This document shows positions 22,431 through 29,830 of a stretch of DNA of 64,000 nucleotides, in pieces (the stretch's first letter is position 1; each line of letters opens with the position of its first letter). The stretch spans positions 1-64,000 of the forward strand of contig JBCCRO010000028.1 of NCBI GenBank assembly GCA_039201605.1, in the 5' to 3' direction. Source of the stretch: CADEDH01 sp039201605 (GTDB lineage: Bacteria; Actinomycetota; Acidimicrobiia; Acidimicrobiales; SZUA-35). A program made the position numbers and the translations under genes. Under the pieces are notes generated by a model, which saw only the letters and a list, made by a program, of their open reading frames with translations, was not told the DNA's origin and did not search any database.

Positions 22431-22761
22431 ATGGCGGTCAGCCTTTGTCGGACAGCAAGATGTCACCTTCGTCTTGTTTTCCGGGCAAACTGCAACTGGA
22501 GTTGAGCCGGGTAGACCGGGTCGGGATCACTAGCACGGCCGCCCGTGGTGCTCCGATCCGTGGCCGGAGGTACAAGGCGGCGGGTGGCGGCGTCGGTGCG
22601 GGGTTCGACTTGACGAGGGTCGACATAGCCACACCTCTGCACAGACACGCACCCAGATGTGTGGCCGAGCGACGGGGCCCGACTTATGGGAGAGGCCTAC
22701 ACTGTGTCGCACGTATCTGGTTCCGTCGGTTGGGCGCCCTGGCCTTGGAGGCGATGAACGG
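22431..22761 (+). other. 331-bp gap upstream of TIR-PRTase gene
   Basis: No convincing gene. A minus-strand 62-64 aa frame (22438-22632) lacks a ribosome site and family. A possible -10 TACACT at 22698 would give the TIR-PRTase gene a leader of about 50 bases, with GGAGG just before its ATG. Confidence 0.4.
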
Positions 22762-23673
22762 ATGAGAATCTTCCTGTCGCACGGCAGCAACAACAAGGCG
22801 ATCGTGCGTGATCTGCGCCGCAGGTTCCCTAGCTACATGGATGTTTGGTTTGACGAGGAGAGTCTGGTCTGGTCGGACGACCTCCAAGTCGAACTCCGTC
22901 GTGCTATTGAGGAGAAGTCGAGCTTCCTGATTGTCTTTCTTGACGACGAGGCCATGGATCGAGACTGGCTTGTGACCGAGTTGCAGTGGGCCCTGGACCA
23001 CGAAGCGAGGCTTGGCCGGAGCTTCGTCCTGCCAGTCCTCGTGGGCCAAAGCCTCGTCGACGTTCCCTCGGCCCTACAAGGCCGCCGCTTCCTGCGACTT
23101 GCGGACCAGGAGGACGCTACGGCCGACTCTCTCGTCGCGCAGATTCAGAAAGGCCTGTACCAGCTACTCAGCAGTGCGATCGAGGAGTCCGAGGATCGAG
23201 TCTACGATGAGCACCGGCTTCCTCAGGAACTCGTAAGTCACCTTGCCGACACCATCAGTATCTCAGGCTTTCGGCCGGACCTACTCGTCGGCGTGGCCAG
23301 AGGGGGTCTGGTGATTGCAGCCGAACTGTCACAAGACTTCCAGCGGCGATTCGATTCTGCGCCGAAGATTCCAGTAGTTGGTCTGTGGCCTCATCCTGAG
23401 TTTGAAAACGAGCACAACCCGCAGCACATCTCCGTGAAACCTGCCGACCCGGGAGCGCAGCCACGAGTTCTTATCGTCGACGACGTTTGCGTCAGTGGCC
23501 GGACTCTCTGGAGTGCAAGAAAGTATGTCCAAGAACATCTCGATGCTCCCTCGGCACTGATCGAGACAGCGGTCGTGTCATCGCAACAAGGCGACGTCTT
23601 GAAACCGACGTGGGCTGTCCAGCAGGACATCGAACGTGCACTTGATGCAGCCGGTGAGTGGGAAGGACCCTAG
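22762..23673 (+). CDS. TIR domain fused to a phosphoribosyltransferase
   Basis: This 303-aa protein joins two enzyme-like domains. Residues 1-130 are a TIR domain: MRIFLSHGSNNK, then DVWFDEESL and DRDWLVTELQWAL, with Glu73 in the place of the NADase glutamate. Residues about 150-290 are a type I PRTase: GVARGGLVIAAEL (PPi-loop region) and the PRPP-binding signature VLIVDDVCVSGRT (236-248). TIR domains of immunity systems cleave NAD+ or make cyclic ADP-ribose derivatives; PRTases swap bases on PRPP and are known as retron-associated effectors. Both domains acting on ribosyl-nucleotide chemistry in one chain is striking. The ATG with upstream GGAGG is preferred over the longer frame. Confidence 0.85.
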   Translation: MRIFLSHGSNNKAIVRDLRRRFPSYMDVWFDEESLVWSDDLQVELRRAIEEKSSFLIVFLDDEAMDRDWLVTELQWALDHEARLGRSFVLPVLVGQSLVDVPSALQGRRFLRLADQEDATADSLVAQIQKGLYQLLSSAIEESEDRVYDEHRLPQELVSHLADTISISGFRPDLLVGVARGGLVIAAELSQDFQRRFDSAPKIPVVGLWPHPEFENEHNPQHISVKPADPGAQPRVLIVDDVCVSGRTLWSARKYVQEHLDAPSALIETAVVSSQQGDVLKPTWAVQQDIERALDAAGEWEGP

Positions 23674-23874
23674 TGCTCGGTCCCTTTGTTGGTCCCTTGC
23701 CGCCCTTTAGGCCTCGGTAGGCAAGAGGAGCCTGAGTGCACACACAACCGGCGTCTTGCGAGTGCGCTAGCTGATCGGAAGTCTCGGACGCTGGCAGGCA
23801 GCGATCTTCGCTAGGTGCGAGCCGCCTATCGGTCGGGCTCGCGACCCCAGCCGCACGAGCATCGGTAGATCGAT

Positions 23875-25206
23875 TCAGGTCCCGCCATAGATCCTCGATG
23901 CCCGACTCGAATGCGGAATGCGGCGACGGTCTCGTACCTGTAGCGCCAGCACCGTTGCCGCAATAGCGGCAACAAGGAGGCCCACGGCTGCATAGACCGG
24001 CCAGTACTCGTGGAAGTCGAACAGCGATGTCTGGCGATCGACGTCTGTTGTCGAGGTCCCGAAGAAGGCGAGCAGGAGCGAGATAGGAATCGTGATGCCT
24101 GCAAGCGCCTGCGCACCGATTGACCACCGGCGAACACGGAGCTCGCTCACTATGGCTTCGGTGTTCTGCAGGCTCGCCAGCTCGTCGCCGGCGCTCGCTC
24201 GCAGGCGGCCCAACATTCGATCTACGCCGGCGGCAAGTTCACGGATCCCGGCTGCCTCGTAGAGAGCTTGGTGGTACGACTCGACCCGCAGGCTCGGCAG
24301 TAGAGGCGTGATCGTGGTCGATGCTTCAGCGCCGAACGTCAGCTCGGCCTCGAGAGAGCTGAGCGTTTCCTGGGTTGCTACGAGTTCACGCCTCAGCTGT
24401 CGGCGGGCGGCGGCGGTTCGATAGGTCCTATCGCTATCAAGGGCCTGCTGGTGAAGGCCCTTGAGCGTGGCGTGGGCGATCGAGCGTGTGCGCTGGAGGC
24501 TCGATATGGCGGCCACGTTTAGCGCAGCGGAGAGGACTGCGCCTTGTTCGACTTCGCTCTGGATCCGCCAAAGCACGGATCCGTATGTGCCCACGGCGGC
24601 CACTTGGCCCGGTCGTCGGTTCAGCTCGGCCGGCCGACGGATCGAGGTGAACTCGGGTCGAGCCTCGGCGTCGTAGCGGTAGATCAGGCGTTGCCAAAGC
24701 TCCCAGTCAGGTTCTTCGTGGTCGTCGGGGAGCATAACGATCTGGTGCATCGGCTCGACGCGGGTCGGCGGTGCTCCTGGGTCGGCGAGGTGCTGCAGGT
24801 CCCAGGTGTCGGGCTCGCCGTCGAGGCCCTCGTAGTAAAGGTCCTCGAGGAGGTTGAGGCTGTCTGTGAGTGAGACCCATTCGATTGCGAGTAGCCGCAC
24901 GTCGACAAGGCCACCGCCGGCTACGTCGATTCGCAGTCGCGTCCACTCGGCTGGCCGGCCGTTCCAGCGTTGACCGGAGAGTTCGAGCTCGTCCCGCTCG
25001 CTGATCGCAGCGGCACGCGGCGCCACGTCATCGGCAGCTTCAACGAAGGAGTTGAGCCGGCCGAAGTCGAGCACCTGTGTCACCTGGACGCCGATGGCGT
25101 CCAGGCCGGAGGCGTCGTCAGAGGTGGTGGCCCGTACATGGCAGACCCTCAGTCGTCGGCGGTCACTAAGAGGGCCTGATGGCGGGGGTGTTGGTTTGCC
25201 GCCCAT
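23875..25206 (-). CDS. CorA-like membrane protein (paralogue of 20446-21465 product)
   Basis: This 443-aa protein has an N-terminal soluble alpha/beta part, a long helical region and two C-terminal TM helices (ITIPISLLLAFFGTS near 365-385; VYAAVGLLVAAIAATVLALQ near 404-424). That order is like CorA-type channels, with GTS where CorA has GMN. It is clearly paralogous to the soluble 339-aa protein 3 kb away. The GTG/ATG choice: ATG (MGGKPTPPPSGP) preceded by TACGGT and seven bases, so probably leaderless. It could be a membrane-permeabilising effector. That is inference from context. Confidence 0.75.
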   Translation of the reverse strand: MGGKPTPPPSGPLSDRRRLRVCHVRATTSDDASGLDAIGVQVTQVLDFGRLNSFVEAADDVAPRAAAISERDELELSGQRWNGRPAEWTRLRIDVAGGGLVDVRLLAIEWVSLTDSLNLLEDLYYEGLDGEPDTWDLQHLADPGAPPTRVEPMHQIVMLPDDHEEPDWELWQRLIYRYDAEARPEFTSIRRPAELNRRPGQVAAVGTYGSVLWRIQSEVEQGAVLSAALNVAAISSLQRTRSIAHATLKGLHQQALDSDRTYRTAAARRQLRRELVATQETLSSLEAELTFGAEASTTITPLLPSLRVESYHQALYEAAGIRELAAGVDRMLGRLRASAGDELASLQNTEAIVSELRVRRWSIGAQALAGITIPISLLLAFFGTSTTDVDRQTSLFDFHEYWPVYAAVGLLVAAIAATVLALQVRDRRRIPHSSRASRIYGGT

Positions 25207-25213
25207 GATGGGA

Positions 25214-25219
25214 ACCGTA
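25214..25219 (-). promoter_or_regulatory. -10 box TACGGT of the CorA-like gene
   Basis: On the minus strand TACGGT is followed by seven bases and the ATG at 25206, with no Shine-Dalgarno, consistent with leaderless transcription. Confidence 0.45.
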
Positions 25220-25398
25220 CTGCTTGCAGCGACGAGCGGTGTGGGTCGACCGAGACCGAGGCCGAGTGTTCTCCGACCAGAGCCGGCGCAGTACCTGGGA
25301 AGGTTCAGCCGCCACCATCCGCAGCTCTGGTGTCGCCTCGACCAGTTACTGAGCTCGACTACCGTCGCCACAAAGCGGCGAGGGGGACAGCGGCGACA

Positions 25399-28300
25399 AT
25401 GAGTTACAAGTACCAGCTCGGATCATGGTTCGCCGCAGATCTCCCCAACACCTCGGGGGAGCCGGTGGCCGTTAGCGACACTGCTGAGACCAAATCTGCG
25501 ATACCCGAACAATTAACCCCTTGGTGGATGCCTTCTTGGCTCGGACGACCGTTGGTCCGGCGGGATTGGAAGAAGCGAGCATCTGGCCGTCTGCCTAAGC
25601 CAGAGGATCTGGCCCCGTCTGATTCCTGGGACCCGCCCGGCCGGTACGACCCACCCCGCGTAGGGATAGCGTGCTCAGGGGGCGGGATCCGGTCAGCGAG
25701 TTTCTGCCTGGGTGCGCTGCAGGCAATCGATGCCTCCGGCCCCACTGGGCGAGGAGGGCTCAAGGCGGTCGAGTACGTCGCCGCAGTGTCCGGGGGAGGC
25801 TACGCAGCTGGTGGATGGGCCGCCTCATCGCCTAGCGACGACGTCGACAAGGCGGAGATTCCGGTCTTCGGCCTGAACTCGCCCGAAGAGGAACTGGCTC
25901 GCCGCAACTCCTCGCTTCTCCCCGATCTTCGCTCGATCATTGGCGGTCTGGGGCGGCTGTGGGTCGGGCTGACCCTTAACTTCTTTATCGCCGGCCTAGC
26001 CCTCTACTTGCTTGCCGGCTTGCTTGGTTTGACCGCTCGCTACTTCATCGACGAGAACCTCGCTGCAGCGGAGCCGATCATTGAGATAACCCAGCAGCCC
26101 GTTGCTGAGCCCTCGACCGTGGCGCTTGATCCAAGTGTTGTGGGAGCAAAAGGTGTGGAGCGACCCGTTCACCTTCCCGAGAACCAGATCCCTTCGCTCC
26201 GCTTTGCAGCGTCCGAGGACGTCAAGGCACAAGCCTGTACGAATCCGGATACGTGTGCGGCATGGGTGATCACGGGCGTTGCCCTCTCACCCCTTGAGTT
26301 CGAGGCAAGCAAGCTGAACCCTAGGTGGTCCGATTGGCTCCCGGAGCGTCAGCTGTCAGAGGCGTTCGACAAGGATGCTACCTATGGGGTGGAGCTCGAC
26401 CCTCAACGTCCAGGCGTCGTGGTCAGAGAGGGCGGCAAGCTTCGGATCACTGCCCAGCCGACGGTGGTGCTCAACGAGGCGACGCTGGCCTTCCTCGACC
26501 GAGTCGCGGCAAGCACATTACGAGAGGTTCCCGAGGCCACCGACGACATTGATGTCCCGAAGGTTGCGATCGAGCAGCAGCTCCGCCTCGAAGTGGTCTC
26601 TGCAGATAGCTCCGGTCCGCCGCAGAGCGATCAGTTCCGAGTTGTCGAGGAGATCCAGATCGTACAGCGGTCCGGCACGACTGGTCGCAACGGCCGAGGC
26701 TCTCCAGCGAGTTGGCCGAGCTGGCAGAAGTGGGTGCTGGGAGTTACAGCAGCGGGTGCCGCACTCGCTGGGATCGTCCGTGTCGTTGCCCGACCCGTTG
26801 GTCGCCTGCGAACGGCCCTTCTCACGAGGACAGCATGGCTCTTCGGTAGTGCGTTCGCTGTCAGTACGGGAATGGTGGTCGTGGTCCCGTGGCTCGCTCG
26901 TTCGCTCCCAGCCACCACTGCGAATGTCGTTGGGGCAGTTCCCTTGATCTCAACGGGCGAGACTTTGAGTGGCGAAGCAACGCTTGCAACAACGGTCGGT
27001 GGCGGTGTGCTCCTCTATCTCGCGACGCTTGGGCGACTCCTCCGGGGCCCGGTGACTCGAGCCGCACGGAAGTGGCCGTGGAGGGTCGGGCGGATCGCAG
27101 TGGGTGTGCTTCTCGTGATCTTGCCCTTGCTTGCGTTCTCGGAGTTCCTTGAGATCAGCGCAGCCAACGGCCTCTGGGGTGGCCTCTGGGACCTCAGCGG
27201 TGGTTTCATGCCGGTTCCTGAGGTTGTGAGACTCCTCGTCGCAGCGGTCGTCCTCATCTTCCTGCGGGTGGTCATCGACAGTCACTCGTGGTCTCTATTC
27301 CCCCTCTACAAGCGGTGGCTGAGTCGAGCCTTCGTCTCAGATCCATCCGAGGGCGCATACCGGCCCAAGAACCAGGACCAGCCCCGAGCCCCGACACCTG
27401 CAAAGGCGAAGAAGTTCGACTACGAGCTTGTATGGAAGGATCCCTACACCCAGCTTGGCAAGGGTGGTCCAGAGCTCATTCTGTGCTGCGCTGTGAATCT
27501 CCATGGCCGTGGGGAAGCCGCATCTGGTCGAAAGGCAGGCTCTTTCGTATTCTCACGCGAACATGTCGGTGGGCCCGACGTTGGCTGGCATAGGACATCC
27601 GACTACCTCAAGTGCCTCAAGGGTACCTCGCGCAGGAAGGACGTCACGATTCTGGCGTCGATGGCCATCTCGGGAGCTGCGTTCAGTCCCGGAATGGGCA
27701 AGATGACACTCGGCTCACTTGGTGGGCTCATGGCACTGATGAACGCACGGCTGGGAGTCTGGCTGCCACACCCTGGCCTCACAAAGAAGCTCAATAATGA
27801 ACTGATCAAGTGGCGAGGTCGGCCCGGTTGGACGTGGTGGATCCGTGAGATCTTTCTGCTCTTTAGGGCAAAGTCCACGTACCTGTACGTCTCCGATGGT
27901 GGCCACTGGGAGAACCTCGGAGTGGTCGAGCTCCTCCGCCGAGGCTGCAATCAGATCTACCTAGTCTCCGCAGCTGGCGACGGCCGAGACGGCTTCGCCA
28001 CCATCGGTGAAGCCATCGCGCTTGCGCGATCAGAACTTGGCATCGAGATCGACATCCCCGAGCTCGACAAGCTCCGCGCCAAGACCGGAGACCCCAAGTC
28101 CGAGGAAGAGACGCTCGTTCTCGCCGACGGGACCGTTCGCCGGTATGCCGCACACACACACGTCATTGGCACTATCCGGGACCACCACACCGGCAACCGG
28201 GGTCAGCTCATCGCCATCGAAGCCAACCTGACCAAGGGCATGCCCTGGGATGTCATCGCCTACGCCGAAAGCAACAAGAACTTTCCTGACGACAGCACCC

Positions 28301-28428
28301 TCGACCAGTTCTTTGATCATCGGCAGTTCGAGAGCTACCGGCGACTCGGCCAGTATCAGATGGCCGCCGCCCTCAAGCAGAAACCGCTCCCAAACGACGG
28401 GCGGCCGCGCCCGTCCATTTCCCCTTAG
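25399..28428 (+). CDS. Large patatin-like phospholipase with intramembrane insert
   Basis: This protein of about 1009 aa has a split patatin domain. The oxyanion loop is CSGGGIRS (near 92-99), the nucleophile Ser131 sits in AAVSGGGY, and the catalytic Asp is in SDGGHWENLG (Asp833). Between them lie some 500 residues with about six hydrophobic helices (for example TLNFFIAGLALYLLAGLLGL, GVLLVILPLLAF) and a large non-hydrophobic loop. It should be a lipid hydrolase held in the membrane. Patatins are known immune effectors (CapV in CBASS), but those are much smaller. The ATG at 25399 follows a GGGGGA site. It diverges from the CorA-like gene. Confidence 0.82.
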   Translation: MSYKYQLGSWFAADLPNTSGEPVAVSDTAETKSAIPEQLTPWWMPSWLGRPLVRRDWKKRASGRLPKPEDLAPSDSWDPPGRYDPPRVGIACSGGGIRSASFCLGALQAIDASGPTGRGGLKAVEYVAAVSGGGYAAGGWAASSPSDDVDKAEIPVFGLNSPEEELARRNSSLLPDLRSIIGGLGRLWVGLTLNFFIAGLALYLLAGLLGLTARYFIDENLAAAEPIIEITQQPVAEPSTVALDPSVVGAKGVERPVHLPENQIPSLRFAASEDVKAQACTNPDTCAAWVITGVALSPLEFEASKLNPRWSDWLPERQLSEAFDKDATYGVELDPQRPGVVVREGGKLRITAQPTVVLNEATLAFLDRVAASTLREVPEATDDIDVPKVAIEQQLRLEVVSADSSGPPQSDQFRVVEEIQIVQRSGTTGRNGRGSPASWPSWQKWVLGVTAAGAALAGIVRVVARPVGRLRTALLTRTAWLFGSAFAVSTGMVVVVPWLARSLPATTANVVGAVPLISTGETLSGEATLATTVGGGVLLYLATLGRLLRGPVTRAARKWPWRVGRIAVGVLLVILPLLAFSEFLEISAANGLWGGLWDLSGGFMPVPEVVRLLVAAVVLIFLRVVIDSHSWSLFPLYKRWLSRAFVSDPSEGAYRPKNQDQPRAPTPAKAKKFDYELVWKDPYTQLGKGGPELILCCAVNLHGRGEAASGRKAGSFVFSREHVGGPDVGWHRTSDYLKCLKGTSRRKDVTILASMAISGAAFSPGMGKMTLGSLGGLMALMNARLGVWLPHPGLTKKLNNELIKWRGRPGWTWWIREIFLLFRAKSTYLYVSDGGHWENLGVVELLRRGCNQIYLVSAAGDGRDGFATIGEAIALARSELGIEIDIPELDKLRAKTGDPKSEEETLVLADGTVRRYAAHTHVIGTIRDHHTGNRGQLIAIEANLTKGMPWDVIAYAESNKNFPDDSTLDQFFDHRQFESYRRLGQYQMAAALKQKPLPNDGRPRPSISP

Positions 28429-28826
28429 AGAAGCGGCCCATCCCGTTTGGGGCCGGGGCCTCGTATGAGGCACGAGCACGACGGATTGCCAGCTCTGTGC
28501 CAATCTCCGAGGCGTCGTGAGCGATGGTGTTCTCCCGCATCGCGCGGGGCAAGCCCTGCGACTACTGGCCGCGATAGCGTCCCTGTATCTCGGCCAATTC
28601 CGGCCCTAGAATCAGGCCCATGGGCGACACTCAACAACGGCGAATCCGGCCCGATCCGCTCCTGGCAACGAGCCGCTGAAGCGTTGGATCCTGTCCATTT
28701 GCTACGGGTACCCCTGGAGGGCGGCGAGCGGGTGATCCGACCGGTGCTGGTGGTGGTCGTCCTGGCTCTGGCCTCCCGGATGCTCGGCCTCTGGGAACTC
28801 CCGAGCTGACCGCAACCGGCCCCCGG
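28429..28826. other. 398-bp gap after patatin gene
   Basis: No intact large gene. The region separates the lower-GC cargo from very GC-rich chromosomal-type genes. It holds one possible 25-aa membrane peptide (listed separately). Confidence 0.4.
28732..28809 (+). CDS. Possible 25-aa membrane peptide
   Basis: A GTG frame after GGAGGG (about ten bases upstream) encodes MIRPVLVVVVLALASRMLG plus a short tail, one hydrophobic helix. Only ribosome-site spacing and composition support it; the same frame extends further upstream. Confidence 0.28.
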   Translation: MIRPVLVVVVLALASRMLGLWELPS

Positions 28827-29768
28827 CTACCCCTCTTCCTCCACGAAGACGAGCCGGCCTTCCAACCGACCCTCTTCGCCGCTGGCGGAGAAGGACTCGA
28901 TGTGGGCGCCGTCATCGGGCTGGTATCGCACCATGAGCTGGAGGGCCGGATACACCCCGGGGACGACGCCATCGGGGTATAGGAACGACGAGCCGCTGAC
29001 ATCGATGGGGAAGGACCGGGTCCGGGCGGTGGTGGCCACCCCCAGGACCTCCAGCGGCGGCTCGGCATCGCTGATCAGGATCTCGATCTCACCGTCGACC
29101 CCGAAGTCTTCGGCCTGGTACTCGAAGGTCGCCCCACTGCGCCGGACCTCCACCGGGAACTGACGACCGAGCGAGTCGAAGAGCACGATCGAGACCGCCG
29201 GCTGGCCGCCGAAGTGGTAGAGGCAGAGCACGCTATCGAAGTCGGCGCCGGGCGAGGGGGACGACGAGGCGAACCTCGGCTCGTGCTCGCCTTCGAGCTG
29301 GTCCCTGACCTCGAACCACTGGGCCTCGGTCGAGGTCAGCTCCGACGGGTCCCTGGTCAGCACCGTGTCGGCGTCGAACTTGTCGGGGTCGCCCTCCAGG
29401 GACACCAGAATGCGGTACTCGTCGGGGGGTGGGAACTCGCAGAGCAGCGTGACGATCCCACCGCCGGGCGACTCCAGGGCACTGTCGGCCAGGACCTGGC
29501 GCACCCGCTCCACCTTCTCGGCGTCGCTCACCCCGGCTTCCTCGCCCCCGAGGTCCCCGCCGCCCGCCGGCGGCTCGTCCTGCTCATCGCCTTCAGAGCC
29601 CCCGCCTGCTCCGTCATCGGCGCCCTCGTCGAACCCCTCGTCCGAACTGTCGTCGGCGCCGCTCTCGGTGATCACATCGGTGGCGTCGTCGTCGGCATCG
29701 TAGCAACCGCCGCCGCCGCAGCCAGCGAGCAGGAGCCAGAGCAAGGCCAGGAAGTAGTACTTGCCCAC
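28827..29768 (-). CDS. Secreted lipoprotein with acidic Gly-rich linker
   Basis: This 313-aa protein begins with a lipoprotein signal (GKYYFLALLWLLLAGC; lipid Cys17). About 80 residues of Asp/Glu/Gly-rich linker follow, then a beta-rich C-terminal region. The GTG is chosen because GAAGGAAGG precedes it. No family is recognised. It is transcribed away from the TIR-TPR gene across a 62-bp promoter region, so the two may be co-regulated; a surface sensor role is only a guess. Confidence 0.75.
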   Translation of the reverse strand: MGKYYFLALLWLLLAGCGGGGCYDADDDATDVITESGADDSSDEGFDEGADDGAGGGSEGDEQDEPPAGGGDLGGEEAGVSDAEKVERVRQVLADSALESPGGGIVTLLCEFPPPDEYRILVSLEGDPDKFDADTVLTRDPSELTSTEAQWFEVRDQLEGEHEPRFASSSPSPGADFDSVLCLYHFGGQPAVSIVLFDSLGRQFPVEVRRSGATFEYQAEDFGVDGEIEILISDAEPPLEVLGVATTARTRSFPIDVSGSSFLYPDGVVPGVYPALQLMVRYQPDDGAHIESFSASGEEGRLEGRLVFVEEEG

Positions 29769-29817
29769 GGTGCCTTCCTTCGACGGTGTCGGCCGTAGTC
29801 GACTGACCGCCATAAAC

Positions 29818-29823
29818 TACCAT
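29818..29823 (+). promoter_or_regulatory. -10 box TACCAT of the TIR-TPR gene
   Basis: TACCAT, then seven bases, then ATG at 29831, with no Shine-Dalgarno. This predicts a leaderless transcript. Confidence 0.5.
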
Positions 29824-29830
29824 CTTTCCG

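Noticed and set aside
22438..22632. 64-aa minus-strand frame upstream of TIR-PRTase
   Set aside because: No ribosome site, no neighbours in the same direction and no recognisable sequence.
23492..24127. 211-aa minus-strand frame
   Set aside because: It lies antisense to the TIR-PRTase gene and out of frame within the CorA-like gene; Arg/Ser/Pro-rich shadow.
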